From NCBI GenBank assembly GCA_051657905.1, contig JBOFLO010000052.1, forward strand, positions 1-9,502: a stretch of 9,502 nucleotides of DNA, read 5' to 3'. Made by a program: the position numbers and the translations under genes. Below are positions 1-5,864 of this stretch, piece by piece. The notes under the pieces were generated by a model. It did no database searches. It saw only the letters and a list, made by a program, of their open reading frames with translations, and had not been told where the DNA came from. This DNA is from JBOFLO01 sp051657905 (GTDB lineage: Bacteria > Patescibacteriota > Gracilibacteria > UBA1369). The first letter of the stretch is position 1; the number at the start of each line of letters is the position of its first letter.

Positions 1-444
1 GAAGAACAGGCAATAGCTAAAGGAAAATGGAAATTGTTATTCTTTTACCCGGCTGATTTTACGACAGTTTGTCCGACTGAATGTTTGGCTTTGAAAGAAT
101 TTTATTCGGCTTTTGAAAGTTTAAATACTGAAGTGATTGGGATTAGCACTGACCCTGTAAATATTCATAAAGCTTGGGTGGCCTATTATTTTGGCCCTTT
201 GCCTTATCCTTTATTGGCTGACACAAATCATAAATTGGCTTCAATGTTTGATTTCTGGAGTGAAGAAGAGGGTGTGGCGCTCCGAGGAACTGTGATTTTA
301 AATCCTGAAAATAAAATTGTCTTTATGTCGGCGCAGGAAAATAATACCGGTAGAAATGTGGAAGAATACATTAGAATGTTGACTGCTATTCAAACTCCGG
401 GGCTTAAAACAGAAGATTGGCAGGCTGGTGAAAGCACCCTGTAA
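1..444 (+). CDS. AhpC/2-Cys-type peroxiredoxin, 5' truncated by window edge
   Basis: Thiol peroxidase that reduces hydrogen peroxide and organic hydroperoxides in the cytoplasm. The frame is open from base 1, so the N-terminus (roughly 35 residues by family comparison) lies outside; 147 residues are visible. The sequence GKWKLLFFYPADFTTVCPTE is the AhpC signature, with the peroxidatic Cys at visible residue 24. The later YPLLAD and VALRGTVILNP stretches match the conserved AhpC core, including the active-site Arg. The C-terminus is odd: family members normally carry a resolving Cys in a VCP..W context, but here the equivalent stretch reads GLKTEDWQAGESTL and then stops. The only other Cys lies four residues after the peroxidatic one (CPTEC). 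The gene converges on rnc with a 33-base gap. It is a clear peroxiredoxin; the exact subclass is uncertain. Confidence 0.9.
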   Translation, partial: EEQAIAKGKWKLLFFYPADFTTVCPTECLALKEFYSAFESLNTEVIGISTDPVNIHKAWVAYYFGPLPYPLLADTNHKLASMFDFWSEEEGVALRGTVILNPENKIVFMSAQENNTGRNVEEYIRMLTAIQTPGLKTEDWQAGESTL

Positions 445-470
445 GGATTATTTAGAACTCTTTAATGAAT

Positions 471-513
471 TGGGAATTTACTCTTTGTCGATAGTTAATT
501 CGACATTTTCCCA
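471..513 (+). terminator. Nested inverted repeats, weak candidate terminator for the peroxiredoxin gene
   Basis: An inner perfect 6-bp stem TGTCGA/TCGACA (486-491 and 500-505, 8-base loop) is enclosed by an outer 6-bp stem TGGGAA/TTCCCA (471-476 and 508-513). On the + strand the inner stem is followed by TTTT. It lies in the convergent junction and overlaps the last codons of rnc on the other strand. The stem is short and the T-run is only four bases, so this is a tentative call. Confidence 0.3.
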
Positions 514-1203
514 TTGTTTGGCTTTGATGCCAGCTTCTGCGGCTTCCTGCTCGGCTTTTTGTTTGCTGGAACCGGAACCTTCGGAGATTTTTTCATCATT
601 CAAATACAAGGCCATGGTGAAAATTTTATTGTGATCAGGACCTGATTCGCTGACTAAACGATAGTCGGGAGTTAAAGCTAACAATTCTTGAGCAATTTCT
701 TGGAAGCGGGACTTAGAATCGATATGTAAGCCCTTTTCTAGAATTTGACCAAGCTTTTTGATGATGAATTTATCAATGAATTGATGGGCTTTCAGATAAC
801 CTTGGTCCAGATAAATAGAGCCGATCAAAGCCTCTAAAGTGTTGGCTAAAATATAGTTTTTCTTGCGACCGCCGGAACGCTCCTCTCCCCTACTTAAATA
901 CAAATAAAGCCCAAGGTCTAATTCCGCAGCTATTTCCGCCAAATGTTTTCCTTTTACCAAAGCGGCACGCCAGTTAGTCAAAACCCCCTCCTCTTGGTCG
1001 GGATACTGTTTATAGAGGAATTCTGTAACTACCAATTCCAAAACGGCATCACCCAAAAACTCCAAACGCTCATTATGATGGGTTTTGAGATTACGATGTT
1101 CGTTTAAATAGGATTTGTGAACAAAGGCATTGTCGAGCAGCTCAAGATCTTGAAAAAGAATGCCGATGGTTTCCTGAAGTTTTTGATAACGAGTATCCAA
1201 CAT
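478..1203 (-). CDS. rnc: Ribonuclease III
   Basis: Endonuclease that cuts double-stranded RNA, chiefly to process rRNA precursors; it acts as a homodimer. The 241 residues are close to the usual length of about 225-240. The catalytic domain covers about residues 1-155, with the signature HNERLEFLGDAVLELVV at 43-59 supplying the metal and dimer-interface acids E45, E48 and D52. A second motif, ILANTLEALIGSIYLD, lies at 118-133 with the catalytic Glu at E124. The double-stranded RNA-binding domain is at about 163-230 and ends in the typical GSGSSKQKAEQEAA. One variation: the position of E. coli D114 is N121, a substitution I believe also occurs in other bacterial RNase III proteins. The gene starts 2 bases after the nusB stop, so the two are almost certainly cotranscribed. 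No Shine-Dalgarno motif precedes the ATG. Confidence 0.97.
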   Translation of the reverse strand: MLDTRYQKLQETIGILFQDLELLDNAFVHKSYLNEHRNLKTHHNERLEFLGDAVLELVVTEFLYKQYPDQEEGVLTNWRAALVKGKHLAEIAAELDLGLYLYLSRGEERSGGRKKNYILANTLEALIGSIYLDQGYLKAHQFIDKFIIKKLGQILEKGLHIDSKSRFQEIAQELLALTPDYRLVSESGPDHNKIFTMALYLNDEKISEGSGSSKQKAEQEAAEAGIKAKQWENVELTIDKE

Positions 1204-1205
1204 GA

Positions 1206-1667
1206 TTACTTTTTGCTATTAGAAGTATCTTTTTGTTGCAAACGTTCCGGAGCGATTTCTCCCTGATACTTTTCCATTATAGAACTAAGTACGCCATTAA
1301 TAAACTTTCCGCTATTTAAATCCCCAAAAACCTTGGCAACTTCAATAGCTTCATTAATTGCCACAACAGCTGGGACATCCTTAGAATAAAGCAATTCATA
1401 AACGCCGATTTCCAAAACCACACGGTCGACCGGGGCGATTCTATCGATTGGCCATTCTGGGGCTTCGGTGGAAATCATTTTTAAAATCTCCTCGCGTTTG
1501 GCTATTACGCCCGCGAGGAGTTCTTCTGCAAAAGAGGTGTCTTTAAGTTTATCTCCAAATTCACGGCAATTGGATTCCAGATCAGGTTCGATCTTTCCCT
1601 GTCGGAATTCATAGGCAAACAAGGTTTGCATAACGGCGATACGACCAAGATGTCTATAGCTAGCCAT
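1206..1667 (-). CDS. nusB: Transcription antitermination factor NusB
   Basis: Small all-helical RNA-binding protein. In other bacteria NusB pairs with NusE (ribosomal protein S10) on the boxA element of rRNA leaders so that RNA polymerase reads through rRNA operons. The 153 residues are near the usual 130-150. The N-terminus SYRHLGRIAVMQTLFAYEF matches the family start, and the conserved C-terminal block runs from DRVVLEIGVYELLY (81-94) through VPAVVAINEAIEVAK (98-112) to KFINGVLSSI (121-130). A charged tail follows, about 20 residues beyond the conserved core. It is preceded by a 66-base gap containing a perfect TATAAT box, and rnc follows 2 bases later. The pairing with rnc fits a role in rRNA synthesis and processing. 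Confidence 0.97.
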   Translation of the reverse strand: MASYRHLGRIAVMQTLFAYEFRQGKIEPDLESNCREFGDKLKDTSFAEELLAGVIAKREEILKMISTEAPEWPIDRIAPVDRVVLEIGVYELLYSKDVPAVVAINEAIEVAKVFGDLNSGKFINGVLSSIMEKYQGEIAPERLQQKDTSNSKK

Positions 1668-1697
1668 GAGGAAAACTTAAATGTTAAATATCACTAT

Positions 1698-1703
1698 ATT
1701 ATA
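1698..1703 (-). promoter_or_regulatory. Candidate -10 box of a nusB-rnc promoter
   Basis: The - strand reads a perfect TATAAT here, 30 bases upstream of the nusB ATG. At 17 bases spacing the upstream hexamer is TTCTTT, a poor -35 match. If used, the leader would be about 20 bases long with no Shine-Dalgarno motif. It would let nusB-rnc be transcribed apart from the yceD-rpmF genes. Confidence 0.5.
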
Positions 1704-1733
1704 CCCTATAGCTGGGCAGGAAAGAAGGGTAAA

Positions 1734-1925
1734 TTAAGCCTTAACCTTTTTAACTAAAGCTGTTTTTCCTTTTTTCTTAAGATCCAAGTTTCCTTTAAGA
1801 TCAATGTTTTTCAATTTAGTAACCATGCCCATTAACTTTTTACGAGTATTGCTCATAAAAGCGCTGTGTCTTGTCTTAGACTTGCTGCGGGTGGTTTTGT
1901 ACTTAGGTACCGGATGCTTAGCCAT
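1734..1925 (-). CDS. rpmF: Ribosomal protein bL32, zinc-ribbon-less variant
   Basis: Small protein of the large ribosomal subunit. The 63 residues begin with HPVPKYKTTRSKSKTRHSAF, which aligns with the canonical L32 start (VPKRKTSKSRRDMRRSH). The gene follows yceD with a 16-base gap, the standard yceD-rpmF order, which supports the call. Canonical bacterial L32 continues into a zinc ribbon with two CxxC-like pairs, but this protein contains no cysteine at all. Its second half is instead Lys-rich (LKGNLDLKKKGKTALVKKVK). Zinc-free versions of some ribosomal proteins are known, yet here the whole C-terminal half looks replaced. No Shine-Dalgarno motif is visible; the upstream bases are AATAAAAAGTT. 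The identity rests on the N-terminal half plus gene order. Confidence 0.85.
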   Translation of the reverse strand: MAKHPVPKYKTTRSKSKTRHSAFMSNTRKKLMGMVTKLKNIDLKGNLDLKKKGKTALVKKVKA

Positions 1926-1941
1926 AACTTTTTATTAAATT

Positions 1942-2520
1942 TTACTTAAGTAGATCTTTTAAATTAGCGAAAGGACGATTTTCAGGACCAGAGGATTCTT
2001 CTACCTTTACGCCAGTACAATCAGGTGCATGCTTTTTAGTATCGTTGAGGTTGATTTTACAACCAGGACAAAGCCCCTGACAGTGCTCAGAGCATACTGG
2101 AAATAAGGGAAAATGCAAGATTATTTCTTGTCTGAACATTTCACCCAAATCGATGGTTAAATCCTTTAAATCAATTAAAAATATCTCTAAGGGATCGAAG
2201 TCGCGATCGGGCATTTCAGCCAAGAACATGCGCTCAGTGGACTCTATGGATAAAGGAGCGGTAAACTGTTTAAGACATTTGTTGCAGGTGGCTTGATATT
2301 CGGATTGAACATCACTGGCTATTACAGATAGGCCCTCTTTTAGACGATAAATATCGAGTTTGCCGGTTACTGGCTTGGTTAAAACGATATTTGAGTCATT
2401 AGAAAGGTCTTGATCAGGAAATAACTTATCCCAATCCAAATCAAAAGCTGTTTCAAAATGAGCTCCAGTGCCTCTATTCCAAATCTGGCCGACTTTGAAG
2501 GATTTAATATTTTTAATCAT
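1942..2520 (-). CDS. yceD: YceD/DUF177 family protein (23S rRNA accumulation factor family)
   Basis: YceD proteins are encoded next to rpmF in most bacteria and are implicated in 23S rRNA accumulation and large-subunit assembly. The 192-residue length fits. Two cysteine clusters suggest metal binding: CNKC at 79-82 and the family's CSEHCQGLCPGCKINLN at 143-159, with one more Cys at 168. The C-terminus RPFANLKDLLK matches the usual family ending. The gene starts 4 bases after the BI-1 gene stops and lies 16 bases before rpmF, consistent with cotranscription. There is no Shine-Dalgarno motif; the start is the first ATG after the upstream stop. The molecular mechanism of the family is not established in detail. 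Confidence 0.9.
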   Translation of the reverse strand: MIKNIKSFKVGQIWNRGTGAHFETAFDLDWDKLFPDQDLSNDSNIVLTKPVTGKLDIYRLKEGLSVIASDVQSEYQATCNKCLKQFTAPLSIESTERMFLAEMPDRDFDPLEIFLIDLKDLTIDLGEMFRQEIILHFPLFPVCSEHCQGLCPGCKINLNDTKKHAPDCTGVKVEESSGPENRPFANLKDLLK

Positions 2521-2524
2521 TGGA

Positions 2525-3205
2525 TTAGTCTCTACTGTTAAAGGCCATGATTAGGCGCAGGATAAATACGAATAAATTGAAAATGTCCAAATATAGCTGT
2601 AAAGCGGCATCAATATACTGATTTTCAGGATAATTTTTGAGTTTTTGAATATCATACATAGTATAGCCACTGAAAATCATCACGCCAATTCCGGCAAAAA
2701 CCATTTCGAAAGTGTTATTCCATGGCACAAAAATGCCGATAACTGAAACGACGATCATTCCCAATAAAGAGAAAACCAGGAATCCTCGTAAACCCTGCAG
2801 ATTGAGATTAGTGGTATGACCAAATAAGGCTGCGGCTGAGAAAACCAGAGTGGTGGCTCCAAAGGCTTTAATAATCAAGTCCATACTGCCTGTGCTGAGG
2901 GTGGCTAGCATTAAAATAGGCACCAAAGTTAGTCCTGAAATGAAAGCAAAAGCGAGGACTAAGAGGTAATTAAGGGGTTTTCTGGCTTGCCACAATTTTG
3001 CGGAAAAAATCAGAATAAGTTCTAAAATGAATAATCCCCACATGATTGAGGGATTGGCAATAAAGTAGGAGGCTAAATAGTTTAACCCGACATATGAGCC
3101 TACGGCAGTGGTTAAAATAGCCAAGCCGAAGAAGAAAAATACTTTGGAGTAAAAGCTGGTTTGAAAAATAGCTTTTGGCTCACTGAGATCTTGATTATTG
3201 TACAT
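2525..3205 (-). CDS. Bax inhibitor-1/YccA family membrane protein
   Basis: Integral membrane protein of the BI-1 (TMBIM) family; bacterial members such as B. subtilis YetJ are pH-sensitive calcium leak channels. The 226 residues are of typical length, with about seven hydrophobic segments: roughly 22-45, 53-70, 78-100, 110-128, 141-160, 166-183 and 201-221. The family signature GYTMYDIQKLK lies at 180-190, followed by AALQLYLDIFNLFVFILRL at 200-218. D185 and D207 occupy the positions expected for the di-aspartyl pH sensor. A good promoter lies 23 to 51 bases upstream. The gene stops 4 bases before yceD, so it leads the ribosomal gene block, although no functional link is obvious. Ion transport here is inferred from the family. 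Confidence 0.93.
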   Translation of the reverse strand: MYNNQDLSEPKAIFQTSFYSKVFFFFGLAILTTAVGSYVGLNYLASYFIANPSIMWGLFILELILIFSAKLWQARKPLNYLLVLAFAFISGLTLVPILMLATLSTGSMDLIIKAFGATTLVFSAAALFGHTTNLNLQGLRGFLVFSLLGMIVVSVIGIFVPWNNTFEMVFAGIGVMIFSGYTMYDIQKLKNYPENQYIDAALQLYLDIFNLFVFILRLIMAFNSRD

Positions 3206-3227
3206 TTGAAATGGTTAATTCAGCTTA

Positions 3228-3256
3228 AATTTAGCAGTAAAAGCTGGGAATTTCAA
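3228..3256 (-). promoter_or_regulatory. Candidate sigma70-type promoter for the BI-1-yceD-rpmF block
   Basis: On the - strand TTGAAA (3251-3256, five of six consensus bases) is separated by exactly 17 bases from TAAATT (3228-3233, four of six). The TG of an extended -10 element lies just upstream (TGC-TAAATT). The predicted start lies about 15 bases before the ATG, giving a very short leader without a Shine-Dalgarno motif. Confidence 0.55.
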
Positions 3257-3326
3257 TTTTCTGAGCAATTTCCGGTCAAATGCCCCATTGTTTAGGGAGA
3301 AGGCAAGCCAAAATCTGTGGCAAACT

Positions 3327-3354
3327 TTGCATATGGGGGATTTTTATATAAAAT
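3327..3354 (+). promoter_or_regulatory. Candidate promoter for the hydrolase-murF-degT-femX operon
   Basis: TTGCAT (3327-3332, a moderate -35) is followed after 16 bases by TAAAAT (3349-3354, five of six -10 bases) inside a TATATAAAAT run. Transcription would start near 3361, so a leader of about 42 bases would begin with the hairpin at 3360-3388. The -35 match is weak, hence moderate confidence. Confidence 0.45.
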
Positions 3355-3359
3355 GTGGC

Positions 3360-3388
3360 GGCATCCCATAATAATGGGAAATAATGCC
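3360..3388 (+). promoter_or_regulatory. Compound hairpin in the leader of the right-hand operon
   Basis: The outer arms GGCAT (3360-3364) and ATGCC (3384-3388) enclose the directly adjoining inner arms CCCAT (3365-3369) and ATGGG (3374-3378). The tetraloop is AATA and there is a five-base bulge AAATA on the 3' side. The structure ends 14 bases before the hydrolase ATG. It could be an RNA leader element or, through the palindrome, an operator. No T-run follows, so it is not a terminator. Confidence 0.45.
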
Positions 3389-3402
3389 AATCAGTAAACT
3401 CA

Positions 3403-4203
3403 ATGAATAAACCCATAAGTAAGCTATTTGCAGAGGTGGATGGATTGAAAATTGCTTATCAGAAGGCTGGACAAGGGAAGCCGCTGTTTTTTTGGCATGG
3501 TTGGGGTGGGAGTAAAGAATCTTGGAATGACTTGATGGGGCAGCTAAAGGGATTAGATCGAGAGATGGTTGCTATTGATTTTCCTGGATTTGGGGATTCG
3601 GACTTACCTAAGAAAGCCTGGGGAGTTGAGGATTATTATTTATTGATGGAACATTTTATCAAGGAGGGTAATTTCGATTTGAAGAATGGTTTTGATTTGG
3701 CTGTGCATTCGTTTGGAGGGCGAGTGGCTTTGAAAATGTTTGAATATGAATATTTGAGTAAAAAGTTGGATCATTTGATTTTGATTGCTGCTGCTGGTAT
3801 AAAGCCGCGGATGACAGTTAAGAGAAAATTATTGGGAATGATGGCGGGAGTTGGGAAAGTGGTTTTCGGTTTGCCAGTTTTAAAGAGCTTAGCGGGTGGG
3901 TTAAAGAAGGTTCTGTATAAATTGGCTGGGAGTAGTGATTATTTGAAAACTGAGGGGGTGATGCGTGAGACTTTTTTGAAAGTGATTGATGAAGATTTAA
4001 GTCAAAATTTAAGTAAAATTAATCAGCCTACTTTAATAATCTGGGGGGATCAGGATAGTTATGTGCCTTTAGATGATGCAAAATTAATGGAAGCTAAAAT
4101 TGAAGGGTCGGAATTGAAGGTAATTAAGGGGGGAAGACATGGCATTCATAGAGTGTTTGCCAAAGATATTGCGGGTTGGATGAGGGAATTTTTAGCCAAT
4201 TAG
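3403..4203 (+). CDS. Alpha/beta hydrolase fold protein
   Basis: Serine hydrolase of the alpha/beta fold; substrate unknown. The 266 residues contain the oxyanion region FFWHGWGGSKESW (29-41), the conserved VAIDFPGFGDSD (56-67), and the nucleophile elbow LAVHSFGGRVA with Ser103. The acid Asp216 lies in LIIWGDQDSYVP and the catalytic His246 in GGRHGIH, so the triad is complete. One small deviation: the first Gly of the usual GxSxG is Val101. A helical cap with several Lys residues occupies about 134-200. There is no signal peptide, so it is probably cytoplasmic. It is the first gene of the right-hand operon, 10 bases before the Mur ligase, which suggests a role in envelope precursor metabolism, such as hydrolysing an ester or activated intermediate. 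That role is inferred from position only. Confidence 0.9.
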   Translation: MNKPISKLFAEVDGLKIAYQKAGQGKPLFFWHGWGGSKESWNDLMGQLKGLDREMVAIDFPGFGDSDLPKKAWGVEDYYLLMEHFIKEGNFDLKNGFDLAVHSFGGRVALKMFEYEYLSKKLDHLILIAAAGIKPRMTVKRKLLGMMAGVGKVVFGLPVLKSLAGGLKKVLYKLAGSSDYLKTEGVMRETFLKVIDEDLSQNLSKINQPTLIIWGDQDSYVPLDDAKLMEAKIEGSELKVIKGGRHGIHRVFAKDIAGWMREFLAN

Positions 4204-4213
4204 TACTAGTAGA

Positions 4214-5863
4214 ATGAATTTTTCTAATCTTTGGGAGATATTATTAAGTAATGGACTGGTGTGGGTAATTGGGGTGATGTTGGTTATTTCAACAATTCAC
4301 CAAATTCTTTACTATACTTATACTTGGCAATTAAAGGAGTATAGACTGGATAGATTTTTGGATAGTTTGACTACTAAGTCAGGACTGAATCGTGCGGTAC
4401 CTTGGTTTTTTTCGGTTAGGGTGGCTTTGTTTTTAACTGGATTGCTTTATTTTGTAGTCACTAAGGATTGGGATTGGTTCGCTTTACTTTCTATTGTTGG
4501 ATTGATTTTTGAAATGGGGTTTATTGGCTGGAGAGTTTTGAAAAGAAAAATTTATAGACCGGATTTTACTGTTAAGGCAATACTGTTGATGGGGCTGGCT
4601 TTGGGCTTGGGCTTGGGAGAATTGCTTGCCTTAAGATATGGGCTAAAGTTGGAGGATCCGGCGGTGTTAACAGTGGTGTTGATGCTTTCCAATTTATTAA
4701 CGCCGATTACGGTTAGTTTGGCGGTGTTGATTTTTTATCCGGTTACTTTGATTTTGAAGAATCGTAAAATTGAATTGGCGAGGAAAAAAGTTAGCCAGAT
4801 GGAAAATTTAAAAGTAATTGGAATCACTGGATCTTATGGGAAGAGCAGTACTAAGGAATATTTATATCAAATTCTAAAAACTAAATTTAAGGTTTTAAAA
4901 ACGCCGGGGAATGTGAATGTAGATATTGGCGTGGCGCAGGTTGTTTTGAGGGATTTGCAGCCGGAGCATGAAATTTTGATTGCAGAGATGGGGGCTTACA
5001 AACAGGGGGAAATTAGAAAAATTTGTGAAATTGTTAAACCTCAAATTGGAATTATTACTGCTGTGAAAGATTCTCATTTATCTTTATTTGGATCTTTTGA
5101 GAATTTGAAGAAAGCTAAGAATGAATTGATTGAAGCGGTGGATGGCGAAGGGATTGGGATTTTTAATTTGGACAATGAGGGTAGTTATGAATTAGCAATG
5201 GAGGCTAAGGAAAAAGGAATTAAGGTTTATGGATATTCATTGAAAAATCGAGCGAAATTCAATGCTGAGCAAATTGAGACTGATGAAAATGGATTAAGTT
5301 TTATTTTAAAAGGAGTTAAATTCAAGGCGGCTTTGTTTGGCAAACAAAATATTCCAAGTTTAATGGCGGCGATTATTGCGGCGCGTAGAATGGGGATGAA
5401 TATGGAGGAGATTGCGCAGGCGGTTGCTAAGATTACGGCTTTGGAAAAAACTATGAAATTGGAGAAAAGCTCTGATCAATTCTGGATTTTGGATGATAGT
5501 TATAATGCTAATCCAGATGGGGTGATGGCGGCTTTGGATTATTTGGGAGGATTTAAGAATAGAAAAAGGGTGATGATTTTTCCGGGGATGCTGGAGCTTG
5601 GAGAGAAGAGTAATTCTGAACATATTAGAGTGGCAAAGAAAATTGCTAAGTCTTGTGATTTGGCCATTTTTACTTCGAATGATTTTGAAAAACCTTTGCT
5701 TGATGGATTGGGGAAAATGGATGAAAAGAAATATAAATTTGTTAATGATCAGACTGAGGTGATGGAGTTTTTGAAGAAAGCGGTGGGGGCGGGGAAAGCG
5801 GTGGTTTTATTTGAAAGTAGAGGGGCAGAAAAGGTTATGAAAGAATTATTATCAAACAAATAA
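4214..5863 (+). CDS. MurF-like Mur ligase with N-terminal membrane domain
   Basis: ATP-dependent amide ligase of the Mur family, closest by motif to MurF, which adds D-Ala-D-Ala to UDP-MurNAc-tripeptide. Residues about 1-185 hold roughly five membrane segments (14-34, 65-83, 88-108, 120-140, 150-181). Basic residues after segments 1, 3 and 5 place the ligase in the cytoplasm. The ligase core starts near 199: P-loop ITGSYGKSSTKEY with K210, NVNVDIG at 233-239, EMGAYKQGEI at 258-267, SHLSLFGSFENLKKAK at 287-302, and the MurF-type DDSYNANPD at 427-435. The C-terminal domain has FPGMLELGEKS and ESRGAEKVM. The usual MurF N-terminal domain, which binds the UDP-sugar substrate, is absent. A lipid-linked or other membrane substrate is therefore possible. 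Length is 549 residues against about 450 in ordinary MurF. degT starts one base after its stop. Confidence 0.88.
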   Translation: MNFSNLWEILLSNGLVWVIGVMLVISTIHQILYYTYTWQLKEYRLDRFLDSLTTKSGLNRAVPWFFSVRVALFLTGLLYFVVTKDWDWFALLSIVGLIFEMGFIGWRVLKRKIYRPDFTVKAILLMGLALGLGLGELLALRYGLKLEDPAVLTVVLMLSNLLTPITVSLAVLIFYPVTLILKNRKIELARKKVSQMENLKVIGITGSYGKSSTKEYLYQILKTKFKVLKTPGNVNVDIGVAQVVLRDLQPEHEILIAEMGAYKQGEIRKICEIVKPQIGIITAVKDSHLSLFGSFENLKKAKNELIEAVDGEGIGIFNLDNEGSYELAMEAKEKGIKVYGYSLKNRAKFNAEQIETDENGLSFILKGVKFKAALFGKQNIPSLMAAIIAARRMGMNMEEIAQAVAKITALEKTMKLEKSSDQFWILDDSYNANPDGVMAALDYLGGFKNRKRVMIFPGMLELGEKSNSEHIRVAKKIAKSCDLAIFTSNDFEKPLLDGLGKMDEKKYKFVNDQTEVMEFLKKAVGAGKAVVLFESRGAEKVMKELLSNK

Positions 5864-5864
5864 A

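Noticed and set aside
428..634. A + strand frame beginning with GTG that overlaps the end of the peroxiredoxin gene and reads KAPCKDYLELFNELGI, as if it were a frameshifted C-terminus with a Cys.
   Set aside because: It would run about 150 bases into the antisense of rnc before stopping, and the rnc frame is clearly real. A frameshift cannot be excluded, but nothing else supports it.
1702..1731. Inverted repeat TACCCT/AGGGTA (1702-1707 and 1726-1731) between rpmF and nusB, considered as a terminator.
   Set aside because: Only six pairs with an 18-base loop and no T-run after it on the - strand; it overlaps the nusB promoter.
4895..5077. Antisense open frame within the Mur ligase gene.
   Set aside because: Low-complexity, Asn/Phe-rich translation with no family features; it overlaps conserved MurF motifs on the + strand.
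5360..5623. Antisense open frame within the Mur ligase gene.
   Set aside because: His/Ile/Arg-rich shadow opposite the DDSYNANPD region, with no start signal.
4214..5863. The membrane Mur ligase considered as a PgsB/CapB poly-gamma-glutamate synthase.
   Set aside because: The DDSYNANPD motif and overall layout are MurF-type, and no PgsC/PgsA-like partner is nearby.
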